A stretch of DNA of 64,000 nt, from the NCBI GenBank assembly GCA_963732375.1, contig CAVSZE010000012.1, forward strand, positions 605,211 to 669,210, read 5' to 3'. Positions within the stretch are counted from its first letter, which is position 1; each line of letters opens with the position of its first letter. The position numbers were made by a program, and so were the translations under genes. Below the pieces are notes generated by a model. The model did not search any database. It was given only the letters and a program-made list of their open reading frames with translations, and was not told where the DNA came from. Below, one piece after another: positions 25,534 through 33,985 of this stretch. Origin of the DNA: RPQJ01 sp963732375 (lineage in GTDB: Bacteria; Pseudomonadota; Gammaproteobacteria; Steroidobacterales; Steroidobacteraceae).

Positions 25534-26946
25534 ATGGATCACAAGAAAGCACGCGCCATGATCGATTCAGCTTGGGATCAATCCATCATCCCGGCGCTGA
25601 AGGACTACATCCGGATCCCGAACAAGTCGCCAAATTTCGACGCCGACTGGGAAGCGAACGGCCACATGGAAGCGGCCGTCCAACTGATGCGCGGCTGGTG
25701 CGTGGCGAACGCGCCCGAAGGCGCGCAGGTGGAGGTCCTCAGGCTACCGGGACGGACGCCGGTGCTGCTGGTGGACGTTCCCGGACAGGTCGATGACTGC
25801 GTGTTGATGTACGGGCACCTGGACAAGCAGCCGGAATTTACCGGCTGGTCCGACGGGCTCGAGCCTTGGACGCCGGTATTGCGCGACGGAAAGCTGTACG
25901 GCCGCGGTGGAGCGGACGACGGCTACGCGGTTTTTTCATCGCTGACGGCAATCCGGGCCCTGCGCGACCAGGGCATTCCCCACGCGCGCTGCGTAGTGCT
26001 GATCGAAGCCTGCGAGGAAAGCGGCAGCTTCGATCTCGTTCATTACCTCGAGGCATTGGGCGATCGGCTCGGCACGCCCACGCTGGTCGTCTGCCTGGAC
26101 GCCGAGTGCGGCAACTACCAGCAGCTCTGGTGCACGACGTCGCTCCGGGGCAATGTCATCGCGACGCTGCGGGTCGAAGTACTCACCGAGGGCGTCCACT
26201 CCGGAACCGCCAGCGGTATCGTGCCGTCGAGCGTCCGTGTGATCCGCGAACTGCTGGCCCGCGTCGAGGATGCCGGCTCCGGCGCCATCCTGGTCGAGGA
26301 TCTGAACACGCCGATCCCGCAGGACCGGCAGGTCCAGGCGCGCGCGGCAGCTGATGCACTGGGCAACGCGGTGTTCGAGAAGTTTCCGTTCCCGCCCGGC
26401 ATGCGCGCGGTGTCGAACGACCCGTATGAACTGCTGTTGAACAACACCTGGCGGCCAACCCTATGTGTGACCGGGGCGGACGGCATCCCCGCCCGCAGCG
26501 CCGCCGGCAACACGCTGCGCCCCCAGACCACGCTGGTGCTGTCGTTCCGGCTGGCGCCGACCATGGACCCGAAGAAGGCTGCCTCGGCGCTACGTGAAAC
26601 GCTGCTGCGCGATCCGCCCTACGGTGCGCGCGTAACGCTGGAGATTGAGTCTGCGATGGGCGGCTGGAATGCGCCGACGGTCGCGCCATGGCTCGAAGCC
26701 TCGATGCACACGGCCTCGCGGGCGTTCTTTGGGCGCGATGCGATGTACATGGGCACGGGCGGCAGCATCCCGTTCATGGGCTTGCTCGGGGAGAAATTCC
26801 CCGGAACGCAGTTCCTGGTGACCGGCGTGCTCGGGCCGCAGTCGAATGCGCACGGACCGAACGAGTTCCTGCACATCGCGACCGCCAAGCACCTGACCGC
26901 CTGTGTGGCGCAAGTGCTGTTCGATCACGCCGCTCGCAATAAATAG
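25534..26946 (+). CDS. M20-family metallopeptidase (dipeptidase-like)
   Basis: The 470-aa cytosolic peptidase has the M20 metal ligands in order: MYGHLDKQPE (His, Asp), GRGGADDGYA (bridging Asp), IEACEESGS (catalytic Glu and ligand Glu), CLDAECGN (Asp) and a C-terminal NAHGPNEFLH (His). A lid domain of about 120 residues begins near LRGNVIATLRVEV. Substrate preference (dipeptides or aminoacyl conjugates) cannot be set. The first ATG of a cluster is used; TTG 25525 is possible. No strong ribosome-binding site is visible. Confidence 0.9.
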   Translation: MDHKKARAMIDSAWDQSIIPALKDYIRIPNKSPNFDADWEANGHMEAAVQLMRGWCVANAPEGAQVEVLRLPGRTPVLLVDVPGQVDDCVLMYGHLDKQPEFTGWSDGLEPWTPVLRDGKLYGRGGADDGYAVFSSLTAIRALRDQGIPHARCVVLIEACEESGSFDLVHYLEALGDRLGTPTLVVCLDAECGNYQQLWCTTSLRGNVIATLRVEVLTEGVHSGTASGIVPSSVRVIRELLARVEDAGSGAILVEDLNTPIPQDRQVQARAAADALGNAVFEKFPFPPGMRAVSNDPYELLLNNTWRPTLCVTGADGIPARSAAGNTLRPQTTLVLSFRLAPTMDPKKAASALRETLLRDPPYGARVTLEIESAMGGWNAPTVAPWLEASMHTASRAFFGRDAMYMGTGGSIPFMGLLGEKFPGTQFLVTGVLGPQSNAHGPNEFLHIATAKHLTACVAQVLFDHAARNK

Positions 26947-26968
26947 GTGCCATGCACCCATTTGTGGG

Positions 26969-27016
26969 AGGGGACATTCTCCTTTTTTTCGAAAGAAAAA
27001 AAGGAGAATGTCCCCT
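26969..27016. terminator. 22-bp perfect hairpin with GAAA tetraloop, bidirectional terminator
   Basis: A 21-base arm (AGGGGACATTCTCC plus seven T) pairs perfectly with 26996-27016. A C-G pair closes a GAAA tetraloop at 26991-26994. The arms give a T run on either strand, as expected for a terminator shared by the convergent M20 and NERD genes. The stop codon of the NERD gene is inside the outer stem. Stem length and perfection exceed an ordinary terminator. Confidence 0.85.
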
Positions 27017-27599
27017 AGTTGGCCAGGGGGTTCGGCTGAGCAACCTTCTTGATGTTTTCCCAGACCCCTGCGAAGGCCGCCGCGGCACCTCCCGGGATGC
27101 GTTCCACGATCGGAAACTCTTCGTGCAGCGTATCCAGGCGCAGCACAACGTCAGGCCGCCCCTTCGGGAACTCGCCGAGCATGGAGAACACGATGCGTCC
27201 TTCGACGGGCACGTCGCCCGCGAGGTTCCTTACCGCCGCCATGCGGTCATACAGCATCGGCAGCGGATTGGTGAACGTGAAGTGCCGCTTCGGCCCGAAC
27301 ACCGACCACTGCTCCATCTTTTCGCCCGCGAAGATGACTCCGGGAACGTCGAACAGCTCGATCACCAGCAGCCCGCGCTGCGTGAGCAGCAGGTAATTGA
27401 CGTGTATCTGCTCGCCTGTGCCTGTTGGCAACAGGACGTTGCGCAGTTCCTCGAACGCCACCGACGAGATCACGTTGTCGATTGCACGACGTGCCCTGCG
27501 CTGCTGGATCATTTCCCAGGCGAAGTACGCGACGACCGCGACGAGTCCGAGTGCGAGCAGCGCCCAGAGCCAGGCAGGCAGGCCGAAGATCACATTCAT
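27015..27599 (-). CDS. Membrane-anchored NERD-like (nuclease-related) domain protein
   Basis: The 194-aa protein has one N-terminal transmembrane segment (LWALLALGLVAVVAYFAW) followed by a basic stretch and a domain resembling NERD: INNV-like AIDNVISSVAFEELRNVLLPTG, then HVNYLLLTQRGLLVIELFDVPGVIFAG, then the WSVFGPKRHFTFTNPLPML block. NERD is a predicted nuclease-like domain of the restriction-endonuclease fold. The function is unknown. Its start overlaps the thrC stop by 4 bp, so it is translationally coupled to the threonine operon. Confidence 0.75.
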   Translation of the reverse strand: MNVIFGLPAWLWALLALGLVAVVAYFAWEMIQQRRARRAIDNVISSVAFEELRNVLLPTGTGEQIHVNYLLLTQRGLLVIELFDVPGVIFAGEKMEQWSVFGPKRHFTFTNPLPMLYDRMAAVRNLAGDVPVEGRIVFSMLGEFPKGRPDVVLRLDTLHEEFPIVERIPGGAAAAFAGVWENIKKVAQPNPLAN

Positions 27600-28900
27600 A
27601 TCGCCCCCGTAAGCACGTGACGCAGGTCCTCGAGCCGCGGCTCCACCGTCGTCTGCACTGACGGCAGGTCGAGCAGCGCAGCAAGCGCAGGTGGAACAGG
27701 TACCGTCGCGCCTATCAGCGGCTCGACGATGTCATTGAACTTGGCGGGATGCGCAGTCGCCACCAGCACCCAGCGTTCCGCGTGCCGCCGCGGTTCGAGC
27801 CCCCGATACACGCAGGCGGCCGTAGCCGTGTGCGGGCACCAGGCATGGCCGAACGCCGCGTAGTCGCGCTGGATCGTCGCACGGATCTCGTCGTCGCTCA
27901 CCGGTCGCGCCGAGAGTCCACTACCGAGGGCACGCCAGTCGGGAAAGAGCCAGCGCAGACGCTCCATGTTGCTCGGATTGCCCACGTCCATTGCGGACGC
28001 AAGCGTGGCAATGCTGGCGCGCGGACGCCACTCGCCCGTCTGCAGGTAGTCCGGGACGGTCGCATTGGCATTGCTCGCCAGCACGATGTCGCCAATCGGG
28101 AGCCCGCACTCGCGCGCCCAGACGCAGGCGAGCGCGTTGCCGAGATTGCCGGTGGGAATGATGAAATTCGGGGGCCGGCCATCCTGCCGCGACAGCTCCA
28201 GGCTCGCCTTGGCGTAGTAAACCATCTGCGGCAGCAATCGCCCGACATTGATGCTGTTCGCCGACGAAAGCACTGTGCCAGCCGCGAGCGCGGGGTCGAC
28301 GAAGGCTTCCTTCACCATGCGCTGGCAGTCGTCGAAGGTACCGTTCACGGCCAGCGTGCGGACGTTGCCTCCCCAGCAAGCAAGCTGCTTTTCCTGCCGC
28401 GCCGAGACCAGGCCGCGCGGATAAAGCACGACCACGTCCACCCAGGGCCGACCGTGGAACGCCGAGGCCACTGCACCGCCGGTGTCGCCGGATGTCGCCA
28501 CCAGGATCGTCAGGCGCCGCGAATCGGTGCGCGGAATGCGCTCCAGCGACGCCGCGAGGAACCGCGCACCGAAGTCCTTGAATGCCGCGGTCGGGCCGTG
28601 GAACAGCTCGAGCACGGACAGCGGGCCCTCCGCGCCGCGCAATTCGACCAGCGGCGCGGGAAAATTGAAGGCGTCGCCGGCGGCCGCGGGCAGGAACTCT
28701 GCCATCACGTCGCCTTCGGCAAACGGCCGCAACATCCGCGACGCAAGCTCCGCGAGCGACGCCGCGCCGGTGAGCCCTTCCACGTCCAGTGCCGGCAGGG
28801 CCTCGGGCACGTACAGCCCGCCATCCGGCGTCAGCCCACGCGAAATGGCTGCGCCAAGCCCGACGGCGTGCAACGGATCCCGCGTGCACAGGAATCGCAT
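27596..28900 (-). CDS. thrC: Threonine synthase
   Basis: This PLP enzyme converts O-phosphohomoserine to threonine. The 434-aa protein starts with the family's MRFLCTRDPLHAVGLGAAISRGL and has FHGPTAAFKDFGARFLA with the PLP-binding Lys, VATSGDTGGAVASAF, SANSINVGRLLPQMVYY and a phosphate-binding ...TGNLGNALACVWA. It belongs to the longer, E. coli-like group rather than the archaeal-type enzyme. Start and stop overlap the thrB and NERD genes. Confidence 0.95.
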   Translation of the reverse strand: MRFLCTRDPLHAVGLGAAISRGLTPDGGLYVPEALPALDVEGLTGAASLAELASRMLRPFAEGDVMAEFLPAAAGDAFNFPAPLVELRGAEGPLSVLELFHGPTAAFKDFGARFLAASLERIPRTDSRRLTILVATSGDTGGAVASAFHGRPWVDVVVLYPRGLVSARQEKQLACWGGNVRTLAVNGTFDDCQRMVKEAFVDPALAAGTVLSSANSINVGRLLPQMVYYAKASLELSRQDGRPPNFIIPTGNLGNALACVWARECGLPIGDIVLASNANATVPDYLQTGEWRPRASIATLASAMDVGNPSNMERLRWLFPDWRALGSGLSARPVSDDEIRATIQRDYAAFGHAWCPHTATAACVYRGLEPRRHAERWVLVATAHPAKFNDIVEPLIGATVPVPPALAALLDLPSVQTTVEPRLEDLRHVLTGAI

Positions 28901-29841
28901 CAGTCGCCCACGACCCTTGCGCCATCGCGTCCGATGTCCGACACCCAGCTGTCGGTCTCCAGGTCGTGCTTGCGGAACGCCGCAACCATCTCCAGGCGCA
29001 CGCTCTCGGCATCGCCTTCCTCAGCCCAGGCGAACACCGTGGGGCCCGCTCCGGAAATCGAGCATCCGATCGCACCGGCGGCGAGCGCACCATGCTTGAC
29101 CTCGGCGAATCCCGGGATGAGCACCTGGCGTTGCGGCTCGATCACTACGTCCATCAGTGATTCGCGCAACAGCGGCAGGTCCGACGTGAAGCAGCCCGCG
29201 AGGAAGCCAGCAAGATTCGCCTGCTGCCAGATGACGTCGGAGAGCTCCACCGACTTGCGCAGGATCGCGCGTGCCTCGCGGGTCGCGAGCATCATGTGCG
29301 GGTGAACGATCACGCATCGAACGCTCTCGGGCACCGGAATCTGTTTCACGAACGGGTTGTCGATGCCGACCGTGAGCACGAGTCCGCCAAACAGCGACGG
29401 CGCGATGTTGTCCACGTGCACCGACCCGCTGGCAACCGCCTCGCCCTGCATCGCGAACTTGAGCAACTGTGTCCGGTCAAGCGGCTCGTCCACCAGCGCC
29501 GCCGCGGCAACCACCGCGGCAACTGCGGAGGCCGCCGATCCGCCGAGCCCGGAACCGAGCGGAATGCCCTTGTCTATATCGAGCTCGAATCCGAACGACA
29601 GCCCAAGCGACCGTTGCAGCGCAAGCGCGGCCATGCCCGCCGTGTTCTTCTCGGCCTCGAGCGGCAGGTCCTTCACCACGCCGGTGATCGAGCGGATCAC
29701 CACCCCGGGTTCCGCCCGACGCGTGACGCGAACCATGTCGCCCAGCGCTGCCACCGCGTGCCCGAGGATGTCGAACCCGACCGCGACGTTGCCGACACTT
29801 GCCGGGGCGAACGCCGTTGCGCTAGTGCGCGCCGAGGTCAC
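28900..29841 (-). CDS. thrB: Homoserine kinase (GHMP family)
   Basis: The 313-aa kinase phosphorylates homoserine with ATP. Motif 1 is SVGNVAVGFDILGHA, the GHMP phosphate-binding loop is PLGSGLGGSAASAVAAV (about residue 92), and motif 3 is GAIGCSISGAGPTVFAWAE. The gene overlaps thrA by 4 bp and thrC by 1 bp. The order thrA-thrB-thrC is the canonical gammaproteobacterial operon. Confidence 0.95.
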   Translation of the reverse strand: MTSARTSATAFAPASVGNVAVGFDILGHAVAALGDMVRVTRRAEPGVVIRSITGVVKDLPLEAEKNTAGMAALALQRSLGLSFGFELDIDKGIPLGSGLGGSAASAVAAVVAAAALVDEPLDRTQLLKFAMQGEAVASGSVHVDNIAPSLFGGLVLTVGIDNPFVKQIPVPESVRCVIVHPHMMLATREARAILRKSVELSDVIWQQANLAGFLAGCFTSDLPLLRESLMDVVIEPQRQVLIPGFAEVKHGALAAGAIGCSISGAGPTVFAWAEEGDAESVRLEMVAAFRKHDLETDSWVSDIGRDGARVVGD

Positions 29842-32327
29842 AACTTGGCCCCGAGGTAGGCGCAGACGCGCAGCAGGTCGGCGAACACGCCGGCTGCCGT
29901 CACCGCCGGGCCCGCGCCGGGACCCTGCACGATCAACGGGTTCTGGTCGTATCGCGCCGTCTGGAAGCGCACGATGTTGTCGGTAAGCGCGATGTTGGCG
30001 AACGGGTGCGAGGCAGGGAGTTCGACGACCCCCACTTCGGCGCGACCGTCGACCCCGACCGAGCCCACGTAGCGAAGCACGCAGCCGCGCGCGCGCGCGG
30101 CCTCGAGGCGCGCGAGCATCGGTGCGTCGAACTCTGCCAGGCGCTCGACGAACTCGTCGATGCCGCAGCCGGCGAGCTCGGACGGCACCAGGCTCTCGAC
30201 CTCGACATCGGAGATCTCGAGCCTGAGCCCCATCTCGCGACCGAGGATGATCAACTTGCGGGCGACATCGGTACCGGAAAGATCGTCGCGCGGATCCGGC
30301 TCCGTGTAGCCGAGCGACTTCGCCTGCCGCACGACAGAGGAGAACGACTGGCTTCCGTCCCAGGTGTTGAACAGGTAGGCCAGCGTCCCGGAGAACATGC
30401 CTTCGATCCGGCGGATCTCGTCGCCTGTCTCGCGCAGGTCGCGCAGCGTCTGGATCACCGGGAGACCGGCGCCGACCGTGGCTTCATACAGGTAATGCGA
30501 CCCGGCCGCGCGGCGCGCCTCCTTCAATCGCTCGTAATACTCATAGCTCGCGCTGTTCGCCTTCTTGTTCGGCGTGACGATGTGAATGCCCTCGGACAGC
30601 CAGTGCGCGTAGTGGCCCGCGACTTCCGCGCTCGCGCTGCAGTCGATGATCACTGCGTGCGGGAACTGGTCGGCATGCACGTGGCTGGCGAATCTCTCCA
30701 GGTCCACGGGGCCCTCGCCCGCCGCGTATTCGTCGCGCCAACGTGCCAGGTTCACGGCACCCTGCGTGAGCCTCATCGTCTTCGATCCCGCAAGGCCTCG
30801 TACGCGGAGGTCGATCTTGAAGTCCCGCCGCAGTCTCTCGACCTGCGAGGCAACCTGGTCGAGCAGCGCGCCGCCTACCAGCCCCGGACCGATGAGCCCG
30901 ATCGAGACCGTGTGGGCAGACAGGTAGAAACTCGAGTGAACCGCACGCAGCGCCCGCGCGCTGCCGCGACCGTCGATCACCACCGAGATGTTGCGCTCCG
31001 AGGCGCCCTGTGCGATCGCGCGGACGTTGACGCCGGCCGTGCTGAGCGCACCGAACACCTGTGCGGCGACGCCGTGCGCGCCGGCCATGCCGTCGCCCAC
31101 CACCGCGAGGATGCTGCAGCCGCGGTTGACCTCGATGCTCTGGATCTGGCCCTCGCGCAGTTCCGGGTCGAATGCGCGCCGCACCACGCGCTCGGCGCGA
31201 TCGGCCTCGACCTCCGGCACCGCGAAGCAGATCGAATGCTCGGAGCTGCCCTGGGAGATGAGGATCACGGAAATCCCCTCTTCGCGCAGCGCGCCGAACA
31301 GGCGATGCGCCGTGCCGGGCACGCCGATCATGCCGGCGCCCTCGAGGTCGATGAGCGCGATCTTCTCGACCGTCGTGATGCCTTTGACCAGAGGGTTCGG
31401 CGCCGTGCGGTCCTGGATTACCGTGCCGGCCTTCTCGGGCGCAAATGTATTCCTGATCCAGATCGGGATGCGCTTCTGCACCGCGGGCGCCATCGTCTGC
31501 GGGTGGATCACCTTGGCCCCGAAGTACGCGAGCTCCATGGCCTCGTTGTACGACAGCGCCTCGATGACCTGCGCCTCCGGCACCAGGCGCGGGTCGGCAC
31601 TCAGTACGCCATCGACGTCGGTCCAGATGACGATTTCCCCGGCATCGAGCAACGAGCCGAAAATCGACGCCGAGAAGTCGCTGCCGTTCCGCCCGAGCGT
31701 GGTCTGCAGGCCCTGCGTATCGGTGGCGATGAAGCCCGTCACCACCAGTGTGCCGGTGAAATCCGGGGCGACCTGTACGTGCAGCTTCTCGCGGGACTGC
31801 TCCCAGCGGATTGCAGGACCGAGCGGTCCCCACTCGACCAGCAGGACCTTGCGGGCATCGAGCCACTGCACGTGCCCGAACGACTTGCCCCGCACGCGCA
31901 GCAACCGCTCGAACATCCGGGTAGACCAGAGTTCACCGAAGCCGGAAATCAGGTCCCGCAGCGTCGTGGAGGCCGACCGGACCAGGCGCACCGCCCGGAG
32001 AATGCCGCCTATGTCCTGGCAATCCTGGTCGAGTTGGACGACGAATTCATCGTAGATCGCACCGTCGAGGAGTTCGCGGGCGATGCCAACGTGGCGCATC
32101 CGCAGTTGCTCGATACGGTCGTCCAGCGCAGGATCCTGCTGCTCCGCCAGGGACACCAGGGTGAGCAGCGCGTCGGTAACCCCTCGACAGGCCGACAGGA
32201 CGACCGCCTTGCGCGCCGACGGATCTTCCTCGACGATCTGCGCTACACGCTGCATGCAGGCGGCGTCAGCGACGCTTGACCCGCCGAACTTATGGACCTT
32301 CCACGCTTCCACGATTTCTGGCTCCAT
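29838..32327 (-). CDS. thrA: Bifunctional aspartokinase/homoserine dehydrogenase
   Basis: The 829-aa fusion catalyses steps 1 and 3 of threonine synthesis. Residues 10-300 are the aspartokinase (KVHKFGGSSVADA, ...GRNGSDFSASIFGSLLDA, IWTDVDGVLSADPR). About 310-465 are ACT regulatory domains that usually bind threonine. From about 475 on is the dehydrogenase: IGLIGPGLVGGALLDQV for NAD(P), VTPNKKANSASYEYY, and EATVGAGLPVIQTLRDL with a FSGTLAYLFNTWDG block. I saw no leader peptide rich in Thr or Ile upstream, so attenuation of the E. coli type is not supported. It is the first gene of the operon. Confidence 0.95.
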   Translation of the reverse strand: MEPEIVEAWKVHKFGGSSVADAACMQRVAQIVEEDPSARKAVVLSACRGVTDALLTLVSLAEQQDPALDDRIEQLRMRHVGIARELLDGAIYDEFVVQLDQDCQDIGGILRAVRLVRSASTTLRDLISGFGELWSTRMFERLLRVRGKSFGHVQWLDARKVLLVEWGPLGPAIRWEQSREKLHVQVAPDFTGTLVVTGFIATDTQGLQTTLGRNGSDFSASIFGSLLDAGEIVIWTDVDGVLSADPRLVPEAQVIEALSYNEAMELAYFGAKVIHPQTMAPAVQKRIPIWIRNTFAPEKAGTVIQDRTAPNPLVKGITTVEKIALIDLEGAGMIGVPGTAHRLFGALREEGISVILISQGSSEHSICFAVPEVEADRAERVVRRAFDPELREGQIQSIEVNRGCSILAVVGDGMAGAHGVAAQVFGALSTAGVNVRAIAQGASERNISVVIDGRGSARALRAVHSSFYLSAHTVSIGLIGPGLVGGALLDQVASQVERLRRDFKIDLRVRGLAGSKTMRLTQGAVNLARWRDEYAAGEGPVDLERFASHVHADQFPHAVIIDCSASAEVAGHYAHWLSEGIHIVTPNKKANSASYEYYERLKEARRAAGSHYLYEATVGAGLPVIQTLRDLRETGDEIRRIEGMFSGTLAYLFNTWDGSQSFSSVVRQAKSLGYTEPDPRDDLSGTDVARKLIILGREMGLRLEISDVEVESLVPSELAGCGIDEFVERLAEFDAPMLARLEAARARGCVLRYVGSVGVDGRAEVGVVELPASHPFANIALTDNIVRFQTARYDQNPLIVQGPGAGPAVTAAGVFADLLRVCAYLGAKL

Positions 32328-32464
32328 TCTGGCCGCCCACAGAGGCGGGCCAACCGATCGCCGACAGGCGACGGGTCAGGCCGGATTCGGTCTGACGGGG
32401 GACACCTCGGTTTCGGGGCAAGTCACTGTATCTTCTTGCAACGCGGCAGGCAAACTAGCCGACG

Positions 32465-33082
32465 ATGAGCGACTTCAGCCAACCTGGCCTGTATGCAGTG
32501 GTGCTGGCGGGCGGACCGTCGACGCGTTTCGGCAGCCCGAAAGCCTTGATCCAGCTGGCCGGCACGAATGTGCTCCACTGGGCCGTATCGAATGCCGCCC
32601 GGGCGGGCGGGACGTCGGTAGGCGTGGTACTCGGTGCCGACGCCGGCGCCATAGCGCCCATGCTCCGACGGTCAGGGGCGTCCATTGTCGTAAACCGCGG
32701 CTGGCGGGAAGGTTTGGCCAGTTCCGTGCGCGCAGCCGTGAACGCGGCTCCGCCCGGCTGCGAGGGCCTGCTGCTGACGCTCGTCGACCAGATGGCCGTT
32801 ACGGCGGACGACCTCAGTCGACTCACGCTTGCATGGAAGCGGCATCCTGTACTGATCGCGGCAGCCCTTTACAACGGCGCTCCGGGGCTCCCGGCGCTGT
32901 TTCCCAGCTGGGCCTTCGCTGATCTGCTCGGGCTGCGCGGCGAGAGCGATCCGAAGGTGGTCATACGGCGCCATTCGGACCGGGTGGTGCGCGTTGCGAT
33001 GCCCTCCGCGGCCGTGGACGTAAACACACCGGAGGACCTGCTCGAGATTTCCGCCCAGGGCCCGGATCGCACCGAATCCTGA
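32465..33082 (+). CDS. MobA/MocA-like nucleotidyltransferase
   Basis: The 205-aa protein is of the NTP_transf_3 fold: N-terminal VVLAGGPSTRFGSPKALIQLAG is the nucleotide-binding signature, GWREGLASSVRAAV the second loop, and LLTLVDQMAVT holds the metal-binding Asp. The family (MobA, MocA/CoxD-like) transfers NMP to molybdopterin or sugars. No molybdoenzyme genes are next to it, so the substrate is open. It is divergent from thrA across a 137-bp gap. Confidence 0.85.
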   Translation: MSDFSQPGLYAVVLAGGPSTRFGSPKALIQLAGTNVLHWAVSNAARAGGTSVGVVLGADAGAIAPMLRRSGASIVVNRGWREGLASSVRAAVNAAPPGCEGLLLTLVDQMAVTADDLSRLTLAWKRHPVLIAAALYNGAPGLPALFPSWAFADLLGLRGESDPKVVIRRHSDRVVRVAMPSAAVDVNTPEDLLEISAQGPDRTES

Positions 33083-33091
33083 CCGGTTTTG

Positions 33092-33097
33092 TATAAT
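33092..33097 (+). promoter_or_regulatory. TATAAT -10 element upstream of secreted-protein gene
   Basis: A perfect TATAAT lies 131 bp upstream of the ATG at 33229. A convincing -35 hexamer at 16-18 bp was not found, so this is only a candidate promoter. Confidence 0.3.
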
Positions 33098-33228
33098 GGT
33101 CGGCACTGTTGGGTGACGGCGATCACGGCTCGATTGAGAAATGCGTCGTGGTTTCGATACTGCAAGGTCGTGAACCACCGCCACCCTGAATACACTGACG
33201 GCCATTGCTGTCATTGGAGGCTTCGCGC

Positions 33229-33804
33229 ATGCGCCGATTCCAGATCCTCTCCTTGGTGACCCTGGCGGGCTCCCTGCTGTTTGCGGCGCAGGCCAGCGCC
33301 GGTGCCGTAACCGACCTGTATCGCGGCGGGGCGTATGGCCTGCCCTGGAACGCGACCAAGGACGCCATCCAGGCTAAGTACCCGGGCGGCAAGTGGGTTC
33401 AGGACGACAAGGGTAAGGAGCAGTACTGCACCTCGAGCAAGCAGACGCTGCTGAAACTTCCCGCTCCGCACCAGAGCCGCGAACTGTGCTTCGTGATTGG
33501 ATCCGACGGCACGTTGGCCAGCGCCACCGCCGTGATGGATGCATCGCTGCCGTCGCTTCTCGCGATCGTCAATCGCTGCCGCACGACGTTTGGCGACTTC
33601 GACGCCGTGGTTCGTGACCAGCAGGCGATCCAGTCACGCTCTACAGCCATGCTGTGGACGAAAGACAGCCCGTACATTGTCAGGATCGTCAGCGAAAACG
33701 ACACGGACGGTCGCCCACTGGTAGTGAGCTATACCGTCGCGGACGAAGCGGGCATGTACACGGGTGGGGCAGCGAAAGTCTCCAACATTCCCGGATCCAA
33801 GTAG
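33229..33804 (+). CDS. Secreted protein of unknown function
   Basis: The 191-aa protein has a clear signal peptide (MRRFQILSLVTLAGSLLFAAQASA) and then GLPWNATKDAIQAKYPGGKW, a pattern seen in several exported proteins that start with a short WG/PW-type repeat, and two Cys (QYCTSS, ELCFVIGS) that may form a disulfide. It ends in VSYTVADE. I do not recognise a family. ATG 33229 is chosen over a TTG at 33205, because GGAGG sits about 9 bp upstream and the signal peptide then starts correctly. A strong terminator follows. Confidence 0.75.
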   Translation: MRRFQILSLVTLAGSLLFAAQASAGAVTDLYRGGAYGLPWNATKDAIQAKYPGGKWVQDDKGKEQYCTSSKQTLLKLPAPHQSRELCFVIGSDGTLASATAVMDASLPSLLAIVNRCRTTFGDFDAVVRDQQAIQSRSTAMLWTKDSPYIVRIVSENDTDGRPLVVSYTVADEAGMYTGGAAKVSNIPGSK

Positions 33805-33827
33805 TCACCCCAGGCCCATAGTCAGAC

Positions 33828-33856
33828 GCGGCCCCATCCTGGGGCCGCTGTCGTTT
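33828..33856 (+). terminator. Terminator after secreted-protein gene
   Basis: GCGGCCCCA (33828-33836) pairs with 33840-33848 around a TCC loop, followed by a modest T-rich tail. It resembles in style the hairpins of the repeated module at 46-58 kb but lacks the tRNA-like flank. Confidence 0.7.
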
Positions 33857-33985
33857 GCGCGTCTGGCGCAGCCGGGCGTCCTGGGCGCCCACTCGCTTCC
33901 ACCCTGATCGCGCACTTGCATCCAGGCCATGGCCCCGCCAATCTGGGGACCAGTTGCATTGCATCAACACGGTGGGAACCATCCA

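Noticed and set aside
30006..32279. 757-codon plus-strand frame opposite thrA
   Set aside because: Antisense to a fully recognised aspartokinase/homoserine dehydrogenase.
32328..32464. thr leader peptide and attenuator
   Set aside because: No short frame rich in Thr or Ile codons followed by alternative hairpins was seen upstream of thrA.
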